This document shows, in pieces, positions 42,182 through 51,341 of a DNA stretch of 64,000 nt. Position numbers and translations under genes: made by a program. Every line of letters begins with the position of its first letter. The stretch's first letter is position 1. The DNA lies in contig NZ_LFQU01000019.1 in NCBI RefSeq assembly GCF_001275135.1, positions 18,737 to 82,736 of the forward strand, read 5' to 3'. The notes below the pieces were generated by a model. It ran no database searches. It saw only the letters and a program-made list of their open reading frames with translations, and was not told the origin of the DNA. The stretch comes from Xylanibacter rarus. Its GTDB lineage: Bacteria > Bacteroidota > Bacteroidia > Bacteroidales > Bacteroidaceae.

Positions 42182-43969
42182 ATGACGAACACTATTATAG
42201 AACAAAGACTGGCAGCCCTGCGCGACGTGATGCGCCGCGAGAGCATCGATGCGTTTATATTCCCTTCTACCGACCCTCACAACGGCGAGTATGTGCCCGA
42301 ACACTGGGAGGGGCGCAAGTGGATATCCGGCTTCAACGGTTCGGCGGGAACAGCCGTTGTTACTATGGACGCTGCCGCGCTGTGGACCGACTCGCGCTAT
42401 TTCCTTGCCGCTGCCGAGCAGCTCGAAGGCACGGAGTTTAAGCTGATGAAAGAGCGTGTTGAGGGCACGCCGTCGATAATAAAGTGGCTCGGCCAGAAGC
42501 TCTCTTTCGTTTCGAGTCCTGTTGTGGGCATCGACGGCATGGTCAATTCAGAGGCTTCGGTGGCAGAGCTCATTGCCGGACTTAGGAATGAGGGCGGCAT
42601 AACCGTAAGAACCAACTTTGACCCGCTCGGGCAGATATGGACCGACCGTCCGCCGGTGCCGCAGAACAAGATAACCGTTCATCCGCTGGAGTATGCCGGA
42701 GAGTCGTGCGCTTCGAAACTGGAGCGCATACGCGCAATGCTGAAGGACATGAACGCCTGCGGAATGCTTGCCGCCGCGCTCGACGACATAGCCTGGACGC
42801 TCAACCTGCGAGGCTCTGATGTCCACTGCAACCCTGTGTTTGTGTCTTATCTGCTCATAACGTCACGCCATGCCACGCTGTTCGTTGACGGTGCCAAGCT
42901 CGACGACGGCGTGCGTGAGTATCTGAAGGGCGAGGGCGTAGACACCGCAAATTATAATAAGGTGAAAGATGCCCTGGCTGCATATTCTGAATATAACATA
43001 CTGCTCGATCCGTGCGAGATAAACCATACATTGTTCAGTGCCGTTAGATGCGAGAAGGTGGCGCAGCCGTCGCCCATACCATATATGAAGGCCGTCAAGA
43101 ACAGTGCCGAGATAGAAGGCTTCCGCCGCGCCATGCTGCGCGACGGCGTTGCGCTGGTGAAGTTTCTGCGCTGGCTTAAGCCTGCCGTTGAGGCCGGCGG
43201 TGAGACCGAGATGAGCGTCGACCGCAAGCTGACATCGCTGCGCGCGGAGCAGAAGCTGTTTAAGGACATATCGTTCGACACCATTGCCGCCTATCAGGAG
43301 CATGGAGCCATTGTTCACTATGAGGCAACGCCCGAAACCGACGTGCCGCTGCGTCCCGAAGGGCTTATTCTGATAGATTCGGGTGCGCAGTATCTCGACG
43401 GGACCACCGACATAACGCGCACCATAGCCTTGGGCGATGTAACCGAGGAGCAGAAACTCGTCTATACGCTTGTGCTGAAAGGCCATATACAGCTGGAGAT
43501 TTGCAAGTTTCCGCGCGGCGCCAGCGGCACACAGCTCGATGCGCTCGCCCGCAAAGACATGTGGCGCTACGGCTTCAACTACATGCACGGCACTGGCCAC
43601 GGCGTAGGCTCATATCTCAATGTCCACGAAGGTCCTCACCAGATACGCATGGAATACAGGCCTGCACCGCTCGTTGAAGGCATGACCGTTACCGACGAGC
43701 CGGGCATATATCTTGCCGGACGCTTCGGCGTGAGGATAGAGAACACGCTGCTCACCGTGCCATATCGCGACACCGAGTTTGGCTCGTTCCTCGGCTTCGA
43801 GTCGCTTACGCTCTGTCCGATAGACCTCGCTCCGGTTAAGAAAGAGATGCTGTTGCCTGAAGAAAAAGAGTGGCTCAACGCATACCACCGCACCGTCTAC
43901 GACCGCCTTTCGCCGCATCTCGAAGGCGAAGACCGCGAGTGGCTGGCATCGGCTTGTGCCGAAATCTGA
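42182..43969 (+). CDS. pepP: Xaa-Pro aminopeptidase (aminopeptidase P, M24B)
   Basis: A 595-residue M24 metallopeptidase that removes N-terminal residues ahead of proline. It carries two creatinase-like N-terminal domains (about 5-300) and the catalytic pita-bread domain (about 310-560). Metal ligands are seen in LIDSGAQYLDGTTDITR (two Asp), GTGHGVGSYLNVHEGP (His), VTDEPGIY (Glu) and VRIENTLL (Glu). Cytoplasmic location is likely as no signal peptide is present. It is alone in its transcript; a terminator hairpin follows at 44053. Confidence 0.92.
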   Translation: MTNTIIEQRLAALRDVMRRESIDAFIFPSTDPHNGEYVPEHWEGRKWISGFNGSAGTAVVTMDAAALWTDSRYFLAAAEQLEGTEFKLMKERVEGTPSIIKWLGQKLSFVSSPVVGIDGMVNSEASVAELIAGLRNEGGITVRTNFDPLGQIWTDRPPVPQNKITVHPLEYAGESCASKLERIRAMLKDMNACGMLAAALDDIAWTLNLRGSDVHCNPVFVSYLLITSRHATLFVDGAKLDDGVREYLKGEGVDTANYNKVKDALAAYSEYNILLDPCEINHTLFSAVRCEKVAQPSPIPYMKAVKNSAEIEGFRRAMLRDGVALVKFLRWLKPAVEAGGETEMSVDRKLTSLRAEQKLFKDISFDTIAAYQEHGAIVHYEATPETDVPLRPEGLILIDSGAQYLDGTTDITRTIALGDVTEEQKLVYTLVLKGHIQLEICKFPRGASGTQLDALARKDMWRYGFNYMHGTGHGVGSYLNVHEGPHQIRMEYRPAPLVEGMTVTDEPGIYLAGRFGVRIENTLLTVPYRDTEFGSFLGFESLTLCPIDLAPVKKEMLLPEEKEWLNAYHRTVYDRLSPHLEGEDREWLASACAEI

Positions 43970-44913
43970 TGCCGTGAATCTTGCTTTTTATTGATTTACA
44001 TGCTAAAATATGTAACATAACACCTCATCGGCAGTTGTTTTCCTGTAACTTTATAAGCGGAAGTCGTCCTTTAAGGAAGACCTTGGGCTACTTCCGCTTA
44101 TTTTATGTTTACAAGATGTATGGTATAAGACAGACGCTCATGATCTGAAACATTGTCAGCTCATCAGGTATTTTGCCGTTCAAAGTGTCATCACAAAAAT
44201 GTCATGATTTTCTGCCGAAATAGAAAACGGAAAGCGCTTTTATGGCTTGCATCGGTAAAGTATATTTACATTATCATGCAAAAGGCATGCTTTTGAAAAA
44301 TTACTCGGCAACTTTTTAGTGGAAAAAGCACCGCTTTTAAAGCGGAAACAGGCCTGTTTTTTTATTGAAATAATAGCTTTTTTGTCCGAAATGGGACAAA
44401 AAATGTTGCACATATTGCCGGATTTTACCGTAACACATTGTAACACATAGGATTACGTTTGCACGCGAAAACTGCCCGAATTTTCGTCCAACAGATTTTA
44501 AATTTCAAATATCTCAGTATGAGAGCGTCAAAGAAAATCAAAAAGGAAGCTAAGTCCGTTTTTATTCAGCAATGTGATTTGTTCAGGTTTTCTTCTTTCA
44601 TGAAATATTATCTTCAGGTTGCTGCATGCTGATGCCGGCAAATAAAAAATAACGTGTTTAAAGTTTTGATGAGACAAAAAATATTTTTATATTTGTAAAA
44701 TATTGCTAAATCTGCAGTCGGAACCTGTTTTAAAAGAATATTTGAACCCGTGAACGATACCGGAATATCGCCCCATAAGAATGTCGAATGAGCAATGCTG
44801 AAGGGGAAAAGAGTGTGAAGAGAGGTCTTTTTATACATTTATATAAATGTCTGATTCTGTCAGGCCATGTGTTCTGACTGCTGGTGTGGAATTTTAATCA
44901 TTATAAAAATAGT
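43970..44913. other. Long intergenic region with palindromes
   Basis: 944 bp without a convincing gene. It holds the pepP terminator (44053-44105), a CATGCAAAAGGCATG palindrome near 44275-44290, a TTTTTTGTCC/GGACAAAAAA hairpin (44378-44403), and a 37-codon frame from 44519 that lacks a promoter. Nothing identifies an RNA gene. Confidence 0.5.
44053..44105 (+). terminator. Intrinsic terminator after pepP
   Basis: A 12-bp perfect stem ATAAGCGGAAGT/ACTTCCGCTTAT (44053-44064, 44090-44101) with inner pairing, followed by TTTTA. Confidence 0.75.
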
Positions 44914-45687
44914 ATGAAAAAACTTTTTGCTTTAATTGCTGTTTTTCTTATGCCTCTGACGATGTTTGCGCAGCGTCAGGCAGGCGAATTTTCTTTGCAG
45001 CCAAAGATAGGACTAACTTTTTCAAATGTAAGCGGCATTGACAATACTGCGTATAAAGCCGGGATAAAGGCAGGAGTGGAGGCCGAATATATGGCTACAA
45101 AATGGCTCGGAGTAACTTTAGGGATTGATTATTCGGAGCGCGGATGCGGTTTCGACAAGTTTATCTGGGGGTATGCTTATCTTAAAGGGCCTTTGGAGGA
45201 TCCCGGAACCGGACAAATAGACGATGACATGTATGATAAAGAACTTAAATTCTGGCAAGAAGATGGAGACGGGCATAAAGTGAAGCTTTCTTACCTCAGT
45301 GTGCCTGTAATGGCTAACTTTTATATATATAAAGGTCTCGCCGTTAAAGCCGGAGTGCAGGTAGACTTCATGCTGAGCGCAAAATATCCAAGGGGATACA
45401 AAGAGATATTTGACGGACAACCGTGGGACGGCAAATATACAGACATAAAAGACCGTTGCCGTAAGGTTGATGTTACCATACCTCTGGGACTTTCGTATGA
45501 ATACAAACGTTTCGTGCTTGATGCAAGATATGAATTTGGACTGCTCGACATAAAAGATGACGAGATTGTTGCGAAGAATCTTTCGACCGACGGAACCAGC
45601 TATTTTCTGGAGTATTACCTCCTTAACGGCAAATTGAAGCGTTCTTCGGCTTTCACGCTGACGCTCGGCTACAGACTGGGACTTTAA
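44914..45687 (+). CDS. PorT-family outer membrane beta-barrel protein
   Basis: A 257-residue outer-membrane protein with a signal peptide (MKKLFALIAVFLMPLTMFAQ) and an outer-membrane beta-barrel pattern: FSLQPKIGLTFSNVSGID, VTLGIDYSERGCGFD, LSYLSVPVMANFYIYKGLAVK, ending FTLTLGYRLGL. This resembles the PorT/outer membrane protein beta-barrel group common in Bacteroidetes. Its role is unknown. The ATG at 44914 was chosen over an upstream GTG (44884) because the signal peptide begins there. It is followed by the second copy of the AATTCATAATT repeat. Confidence 0.8.
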   Translation: MKKLFALIAVFLMPLTMFAQRQAGEFSLQPKIGLTFSNVSGIDNTAYKAGIKAGVEAEYMATKWLGVTLGIDYSERGCGFDKFIWGYAYLKGPLEDPGTGQIDDDMYDKELKFWQEDGDGHKVKLSYLSVPVMANFYIYKGLAVKAGVQVDFMLSAKYPRGYKEIFDGQPWDGKYTDIKDRCRKVDVTIPLGLSYEYKRFVLDARYEFGLLDIKDDEIVAKNLSTDGTSYFLEYYLLNGKLKRSSAFTLTLGYRLGL

Positions 45688-45701
45688 CCCGGAGCTGTAG
45701 T

Positions 45702-45744
45702 CACAATTCATAATTCATAATTCACAATTCATAATTTATAATTG
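45702..45744. repeat. AATTCATAATTCAC-type AT-rich repeat, second copy
   Basis: The same AATTCATAATTCAC units as at 34864-35015, beginning 14 bp after the barrel-protein stop. Confidence 0.7.
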
Positions 45745-45860
45745 GCTACGCCGAACTACGTTTCATATGCTCAATAAAACGTTTTGTATGGGCAATTTAA
45801 CCGCTGAAAGTCAGGCAGATGTGAAAAATAAATACTTTTTGCTTAAAAAGCCTCTGAATA

Positions 45861-45892
45861 TTTGGAAGATAAAAAAATAAGATGTAATTTTG
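45861..45892 (+). promoter_or_regulatory. Bacteroidetes promoter for rpsU
   Basis: TTTG (45861-45864) and TAATTTTG (45885-45892) are 20 bases apart, a full consensus match. The rpsU ATG is 63 bases downstream. Confidence 0.75.
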
Positions 45893-45955
45893 CAGCCGCT
45901 AATAATAGCATGAAATTAAAAAATAAGTTTAACATATAAAATTTTAAGACAAAAA

Positions 45956-46147
45956 ATGATCATTGTACCAGTTAAAGATGGCGAGAACATCGAAAGAGCA
46001 TTGAAGAAATTCAAGAGAAAATTTGAGAAGACAGGTGTCGTAAAGGAACTTCGTGCACGTCAGCAGTTCGATAAGCCGTCTGTCTTGAAGAGGCTCAAGA
46101 TGGAACGCGCTATTTACGTACAGAAACTGAGAGCTACAGAGGAATAA
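45956..46147 (+). CDS. rpsU: 30S ribosomal protein S21
   Basis: A 63-residue basic ribosomal protein of the small subunit, with the S21 signature (ENIERALKKFKRKFEKTGVV, ending RKLRATEE-like). The length and N-terminal MIIVPVKDGENIERAL are usual for Bacteroidetes. It is transcribed from the strong promoter at 45861. In related genomes xerC tends to follow directly; here nearly 3.5 kb including an outer-membrane protein lies between. Confidence 0.95.
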   Translation: MIIVPVKDGENIERALKKFKRKFEKTGVVKELRARQQFDKPSVLKRLKMERAIYVQKLRATEE

Positions 46148-47085
46148 CCAATATTGAATGGGTATACCGCTTAGGCGTTAAAAAGTAATGATAAGGTCCT
46201 GCGAATATTTGCAGCCGATATGATGGTGCGTTCGCAGGACGATGTAATTTTGCCGATAGGCTATTGGGGGGATGTACACGGAGTGACTGTGCCACATCCT
46301 TTTTTTATATATAAAAATATGTAGCGTCTGTGTGCCGTTGAGGCATTGCTGTTTTCTTATGGCGCTTTCGTCGTATTTTTTGGAAAGCGATAATCAATCA
46401 CGTTTTTTTTGTTATTATTGTTGTTGTGTTGCGTAACAGCTTCGGCTGTCTGCATCGTGCTTGTAAGCATCAGCATTGGCTTTTCTCCTGTGCATGCGGA
46501 GGGTAGGGCTGTGGGTGTATGTGGCTGTTGGGCTTGTTTCTGTATAGCCATTTGACATCCGGCCCTTTATGTGGCGTTTAAAAAATGTGTCGGCGATGTC
46601 AGATTTTGTTCAGGTAGTCTTGTAGGACGATTTAAAAAATGTGATTTTTATAAGATTAAGGTTAAAAAAAGTAAAAGAATGAAGTTTTGGAATATAATTA
46701 TTATCTTTGCATATATATGCATTTATGTTAAAGAGTGTAGTCAGGCTGGCATGGCTTACCTTTCTTGGCTATAATCTTTGCAGAGGCTTAAGCCCGAACC
46801 TCTTGCGGCAAACAAATTCTATATACCTTAATATAGTCGGTTTGTAGGGATTGTAAAAACACATTAAACTTTACGCTATGAAAATTAACGGAATTATCAG
46901 AGAAATAGGTGATCTGAAAGGAAAACAGCTGGCAAGAACAGGCAAGGTTTACACATAACGGATTTGCCGACAAATTGAAAACATTCATAATACATGACCA
47001 ACTTATAAGTCGAAGTGGCGCAAAGCATGCTGATGCCGTTTGCTTGTGTTTTCCGCGAATATCTGATACAAATAAAAATTAAACT
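46148..47085. other. Intergenic region after rpsU with hairpins and -7-like boxes
   Basis: 938 bp. It contains a 10-bp inverted repeat (GTCCTGCGAA at 46196-46205 with TTCGCAGGAC at 46231-46240), a TAATTTTG box (46245-46252), a terminator (46270-46306), a TATCTTTG box (46702-46709) that may drive the next gene, and a 26-codon frame (46878-46958) with no further support. Confidence 0.5.
46270..46306 (+). terminator. Probable terminator downstream of rpsU
   Basis: GGATGT (46270-46275) pairs with ACATCC (46294-46299), followed by a run of seven T. The stem is short, and the inner part pairs weakly. Confidence 0.6.
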
Positions 47086-49407
47086 ATGAAACACTTTTTA
47101 GCCTTTATACTAGCACTGTTTGCATACACTGCGAATGCCCAGACTGGCATCACTGTTACCGGACGCGTGACAGACGATGCCGGCAACGCCATAGAACGCG
47201 CCACTGTGACGATGACACGGCTTGACGACGGAACAAAGCTGGCGCCTGTCATTACCGGCAACGACGGCACATTTATGATAGACAGTATATCCGAAGGACG
47301 CTACACTCTCGGCATAACGTGCGTGGGCTATGACAAATACAATAAAAAACTGCGCGTAAGCGGCCCTCTCGATTTGGGCGCGGTCGTTATGGGCGGTTCT
47401 GCAAAAATGCTCGACGAAGTGACGGTCATGGCGGATTACTCGAGCGTGAAGTCAAACGGCACCATAACGGTCAGGGTAAAAGGCAATCCGCTGGCTAAAG
47501 GCCTGACTCTGCTGGATTTTATGAAATTTATGCGCGGCGTCAGCGTGAGGGGTGAGGACGTCAGTGTCTACGGACGGCAAAACACCTTGATATATCTTGA
47601 GGAGCAAGAAATAACACAGGAACAGATGAAGACCATCGACCCCTCGATGATTTCACACATAGATGTGATAACCAACCCTGATGCCTCTTATGGTTTGGGT
47701 ATTGGCGGCGTGATAAAAATTTATCTGCGTGACGACGGCGGTGTGCTCGGCACGCTGACATTCAATGGCAGAGCCAGTCAGGATGGTCTTCTGCGTGCCT
47801 TGCCGGGGCTGAATTTTCTATATGCGCGAGGCAAGGTGAGGGTAAGCAACCTGCTGACAGGCAGTCTGCACGACAAGTCTGTGCGGTCGCAGGTGCAGAA
47901 CGACGTGGCGGATAATGTGGAAACACAAACCGAAACAAACAGCGTAACCAGGGGCAATGGCTATTTTATGGATAATCTCGCGCTGAGATATTCGCCTACT
48001 GATCTTGACAGAATCTATGTGTACGGAGGCGTGAGAATGAGTAACGGCGAAACGTCGACCAGCAGCCATGACGGCACGGACTTCTTGAATATTAACAGTC
48101 TGTCGAAACCCCGGTATTACAGTGCCGGACTGCAATACAAACACTTTTTCCGTAAAGACAGTGTCAGCTATTTATTTTTCAGAGGAAGTTATTCGGGGCA
48201 GGATTACAGCGAAGGCTTAAGCTATGTCTTGAACTCCACTGCCGACAATGCCAGGCTTGGCTATAATACGAATAACGTATGGATAGACCCGGTGTTGCAT
48301 GTGGTGCTAAACAAAAAATCGAATTTAAATGCCGGCTTGGTTTACGGTTATATGTACGACAAGCACGACGACACGGGGACAACGCAGCTTGGATACATTC
48401 GTGACGGGCGCTATGTAAGCTCCGGCGCCGACTATGGCGCATGGGTGGACTATAGCACGAAGATAGGCAAGTTCCTGTATGTGCAGGGAACGCTTAACTA
48501 TCACGGGACGAAAACCGTATTTCGTGACCGTATTGACAGTAAAAACGATGTAGATTTATGGGAAGACGGAATATATCCGAGTATCTTTGCGCAATGGAAT
48601 CTCAGCAAGGAGGAAAATCCGTCTCCGGCAAAAGAATTTTATATTAACTTCAACTACCAGTATTATTACTCCTTGCCGAATTATAACTATACGCTGCCTA
48701 CCGTTACATGGCAGGGGCAAAATCAATACAGCATAGGTAACCCTGACTTGACAAAAGAAAATCGTCACGACTTTTATGTGTGGCTGGCATATCACAGAAA
48801 GTGGACCGTGTACTACGACTTCAACTATGGCGACAACTTGGTGAAGGTGATTATGCATGCTGACCCTGACCGTAAGGATACCTATTTTACAAGGCCGGAA
48901 AACGCCGGATGGCAGATACAGCACAAGCTGTCGGTGGCATATCAGACTAAACTCTTTGACTTCTGGTACACCAACACCGAGATGATAGTCAGAAACAGGC
49001 GCGAAAGCATGCCGGGAAAGTCAGTCAGTCAGACTTCGTTATATTTTTCAACCAGTAACAATTTTAAAATAGCCAAAAACTATGGCATAACACTCGACTT
49101 TGCAGCTTCGACCAAGACAAAGACGCTGTCGTATGAATATGACGGCTGGTTCAACCTCAATGCCCAGGCATATATGTCGCTGCTGAAAAACAAGCTGAAC
49201 GTAAACCTCAGCTACAATGGCGTGTTCTATAACAGGCCGAAAATGACTGTATATGGCGACGGATGGATGCTGACGCGCAAGTATCTCAGTCACAACACAT
49301 CTGTAAGTCTGAACGTGTCGTGGAATTTCAGTATTGGCAAGAAGATAAAAGATAACCGTGACATGCCGTCGATAGGCTCCGCAGGAAGAGCAATTCCTAC
49401 TTTCTGA
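47086..49407 (+). CDS. TonB-receptor-like outer membrane beta-barrel family protein
   Basis: A 773-residue outer-membrane protein with a signal peptide, an N-terminal carboxypeptidase-regulatory-like domain (about 25-110: VTGRVTDDAGNAIERATVTM), a plug-like segment (FMKFMRGVSVRGEDVSVYGR, ISHIDVITNPDASYG) and a C-terminal OMP_b-brl_3-type barrel (KEFYINFNYQYYYSLPNYNY, YQTKLFDFWYTNTEM). It lacks the long barrel of large TonB receptors and there is no visible SusD partner. The ligand is unknown. It is inserted between rpsU and xerC, where related genomes have no such gene. Confidence 0.82.
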   Translation: MKHFLAFILALFAYTANAQTGITVTGRVTDDAGNAIERATVTMTRLDDGTKLAPVITGNDGTFMIDSISEGRYTLGITCVGYDKYNKKLRVSGPLDLGAVVMGGSAKMLDEVTVMADYSSVKSNGTITVRVKGNPLAKGLTLLDFMKFMRGVSVRGEDVSVYGRQNTLIYLEEQEITQEQMKTIDPSMISHIDVITNPDASYGLGIGGVIKIYLRDDGGVLGTLTFNGRASQDGLLRALPGLNFLYARGKVRVSNLLTGSLHDKSVRSQVQNDVADNVETQTETNSVTRGNGYFMDNLALRYSPTDLDRIYVYGGVRMSNGETSTSSHDGTDFLNINSLSKPRYYSAGLQYKHFFRKDSVSYLFFRGSYSGQDYSEGLSYVLNSTADNARLGYNTNNVWIDPVLHVVLNKKSNLNAGLVYGYMYDKHDDTGTTQLGYIRDGRYVSSGADYGAWVDYSTKIGKFLYVQGTLNYHGTKTVFRDRIDSKNDVDLWEDGIYPSIFAQWNLSKEENPSPAKEFYINFNYQYYYSLPNYNYTLPTVTWQGQNQYSIGNPDLTKENRHDFYVWLAYHRKWTVYYDFNYGDNLVKVIMHADPDRKDTYFTRPENAGWQIQHKLSVAYQTKLFDFWYTNTEMIVRNRRESMPGKSVSQTSLYFSTSNNFKIAKNYGITLDFAASTKTKTLSYEYDGWFNLNAQAYMSLLKNKLNVNLSYNGVFYNRPKMTVYGDGWMLTRKYLSHNTSVSLNVSWNFSIGKKIKDNRDMPSIGSAGRAIPTF

Positions 49408-49607
49408 TTTTAAGCACGAGGGAATTATTCTGGTCCGGCTCTGATGAAATGTTGACGTATAAGGTTTCCTCAGTGCCGGATTTTTCTTTTTCCTGCTCAT
49501 GATAGTTATTCCCTGTAAAGCGGAAAAGAATTTGGCGGAAAAATTTGGCGGTTCGGTTTTATTTTGTAAATTCGTTGCCGAATAACATGGTTTGAGCAAC
49601 TGTATTT

Positions 49608-49898
49608 ATGATGATAAGAGAATTTTTGAACTACCTCCAGTTTGAGCGGAACTACTCCGCGAGAACCGTGAAGGAATACGGAGCAGACTTGAAAGAGTTT
49701 GAACTGTACTTCAAAAATTTGGATGCTCATCTCTCATGGGAGTCGGTCGACTCTGATGTCATCCGCGACTGGATGGAGAGTATGATGGATAAGGGAAACA
49801 GTGCGTCGTCGGTCAACAGGCGATTGAGTGCATTGCGTTCCTTTTTCGTTTTGCCCTTTCCCGAAATCTTGTTAGCTCAGATCCGGCCCACGGTCTGA
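49608..49898 (+). CDS. xerC: Tyrosine recombinase XerC, N-terminal part (frameshifted)
   Basis: A fragment of a tyrosine recombinase with the SAM-like N-terminal core-binding domain (FLNYLQFERNYSARTVKEYG, RRLSALRSFF). The frame leaves the expected path after SALRSFF: the following codons should read RFALSRNLVSSDPAHGLTG but are one base out of phase. Inserting one T in the T5 run at 49842-49846 repairs it, giving a normal-length protein of 294 residues. Because this gene is generally needed for chromosome dimer resolution and the error is in a homopolymer, sequencing error is likely. Confidence 0.85.
   Translation: MMIREFLNYLQFERNYSARTVKEYGADLKEFELYFKNLDAHLSWESVDSDVIRDWMESMMDKGNSASSVNRRLSALRSFFVLPFPEILLAQIRPTV
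49842..49846 (+). other. Frameshift site in a T5 run of xerC
   Basis: Adding one T converts the codons to TCC TTT TTT CGT TTT GCC, which read SFFRFA and continue into the catalytic domain. This is the second homopolymer frameshift in the window. Confidence 0.75.
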
Positions 49899-49921
49899 CA
49901 GGCCCGAAGAAAAACAAACCA

Positions 49922-50491
49922 TTGCCACAATTCGTCAAGGAAAGCGAGATGGACGAGCTGCTCAACGGCAGCATGTGGAATCTCTCTGACTATAAAGATG
50001 TGTGCGCGCGTACTATTATAATGGCTTTTTATGAGACAGGAATGCGCGCTGCCGAACTTATAGGGCTTGACGATGCCATGGTTGACCTCGAAGCCTGCCA
50101 ACTGAAGGTTACTGGCAAAAGAAACAAACAGCGCGTCATTCCGTTTGGCCAAGGGCTGCGCGACGCGCTGTCGGCATATATGGAACTAAGAGACAAAGTC
50201 GTGACGAGGCTTGAGCCGGCGCTGTTTGTGTCGGCAAAGGGCCGCAGGCTCACTTATCCGCAAGTGAGAGTCTGCGTGTCGGACAATCTTGCGCGGGTGA
50301 GCTCGCTTAAAAAACGCAGCCCGCACGTGCTGCGCCATACATTTGCTACAGCCATGCTTAATCATGGCGCCGGACTTGAGAGCGTTAAGAAGCTGTTGGG
50401 GCATCAGGAGCTGACAACTACTGAGATATATACTCATACCACGTTTGAACAGCTTAAGAAAGTTTACAAATCCGCCCATCCAAGGGCTTAA
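49922..50491 (+). CDS. xerC: Tyrosine recombinase XerC, C-terminal catalytic part (frameshifted)
   Basis: The continuation of the same gene: the catalytic residues are complete, with Arg in TGMRAAEL, Lys in TGKRNKQR, HVLRHTFAT (His-x-x-Arg), GHQEL (His) and TEIYTH (nucleophile Tyr). The first codon given here is only the first in-frame TTG after the shift; coding actually begins at the frameshift near 49846. It resolves chromosome dimers with XerD at dif sites. It lies 25 bp before hpf and together with it fits the conserved rpsU-xerC-hpf cluster of the group. Confidence 0.85.
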   Translation: MPQFVKESEMDELLNGSMWNLSDYKDVCARTIIMAFYETGMRAAELIGLDDAMVDLEACQLKVTGKRNKQRVIPFGQGLRDALSAYMELRDKVVTRLEPALFVSAKGRRLTYPQVRVCVSDNLARVSSLKKRSPHVLRHTFATAMLNHGAGLESVKKLLGHQELTTTEIYTHTTFEQLKKVYKSAHPRA

Positions 50492-50516
50492 CCCTTAAAA
50501 TTACAAGGAGGTAACT

Positions 50517-50816
50517 ATGGAAGTTAAAATTCAGTCAATCCATTTTGACGCTACTGAACAATTGAAGGCATTTATCGAAAAGAAAACTGCCAAGTTGGAA
50601 AAATCTTATGAGGATATTCAAACTGTAGAGGTTCAACTTAAAGTTGTTAAGCCTGCCACTGCCATGAATAAGGAAACAAGTATCACTGTAATGGTTCCCG
50701 GCTCACGTCTTTTTGTTGAAAAAGTGTGCGATACTTTTGAAGAGGGAATTGACCTCTGTGTGGACTCATTGAAGGTCCAATTGGCGAAATTTAAAGAAAA
50801 ATTGCGCAATAGATAA
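50517..50816 (+). CDS. hpf: Ribosome hibernation promoting factor (HPF/RaiA, short form)
   Basis: A 99-residue protein binding the small subunit at the tRNA/mRNA channel in stationary phase. It has the beta-alpha-beta-beta-beta-alpha pattern: VKIQSIHFDATEQLKAFIEK, EVQLKVVKPATAMNKETSIT, VPGSRLFVEKVCDTFEEGID, ending in a basic helix. It is the short form, without the dimerisation domain. It is unusual in this window in having a near-perfect Shine-Dalgarno, AGGAGG, about 6 bases before ATG. It starts 25 bp after xerC. Confidence 0.9.
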   Translation: MEVKIQSIHFDATEQLKAFIEKKTAKLEKSYEDIQTVEVQLKVVKPATAMNKETSITVMVPGSRLFVEKVCDTFEEGIDLCVDSLKVQLAKFKEKLRNR

Positions 50817-50833
50817 AAAAAATCGCGAAAAGT

Positions 50834-50864
50834 TTTGGAGATTAAAAAATAATGCCTATCTTTG
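50834..50864 (+). promoter_or_regulatory. Bacteroidetes promoter of the tRNA-tuf cluster
   Basis: TTTG (50834-50837) and TATCTTTG (50857-50864) are 19 bases apart, matching the consensus, about 50 bases before the first tRNA. Confidence 0.75.
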
Positions 50865-50917
50865 CAGCCGTTTTAGGACACGTCCTTACAACAAGCGCCT
50901 AACGGCTGCTTAACGTT

Positions 50918-50991
50918 GCCTCTTTAGCTCAGTTGGCCAGAGCACGTGATTTGTAATCTCGGGGTCGTTGGTTCGAATCCGACAAGAGGCT
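50918..50991 (+). tRNA. tRNA-Thr (anticodon TGT)
   Basis: 74 bases, with acceptor GCCTCTT/AAGAGGC, a T-arm TTCGAATC and the anticodon loop TTTGTAA. No CCA is encoded. Confidence 0.95.
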
Positions 50992-51019
50992 CAAAAGAAA
51001 AGACGAGTTCTTAAACAAA

Positions 51020-51102
51020 GGGTGGTTACCAGAGTGGCCAAATGGGGCAGACTGTAAATCTGCTGTCTTTCGACTTCGGTGGTTCGAATCCATCACCACC
51101 CA
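51020..51102 (+). tRNA. tRNA-Tyr (anticodon GTA)
   Basis: 83 bases with acceptor GGGTGGT/ACCACCC and a long variable arm, as expected for class II tRNA-Tyr; anticodon loop has CTGTAAA. Confidence 0.95.
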
Positions 51103-51117
51103 CTCAGTAGAAGTCTT

Positions 51118-51190
51118 GCGGAAATAGCTCAGTTGATAGAGCACTAGCCTTCCAAGCTGGGGGTCGCGGGTTTGAGTCCCGTTTTCCGCT
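51118..51190 (+). tRNA. tRNA-Gly (anticodon TCC)
   Basis: 73 bases with acceptor GCGGAAA/TTTCCGC, anticodon loop CTTCCAA, and the TTTGAGTCC T-arm. Confidence 0.95.
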
Positions 51191-51196
51191 CTCGCT

Positions 51197-51268
<72 letters not shown>

Positions 51269-51341
51269 CTACGACTTTCTAATTTTTTAAAAACAGAAAA
51301 AATACACGATTATTCATTAACAATAAATAAAAAGTAAAGCT

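Noticed and set aside
44519-44632. 37-codon frame in the intergenic region after pepP
   Set aside because: No promoter, no ribosome-binding signal and no recognisable protein character.
46878-46958. 26-codon frame upstream of the TonB-receptor-like gene
   Set aside because: Too short to judge and no supporting signal beyond an ATG.
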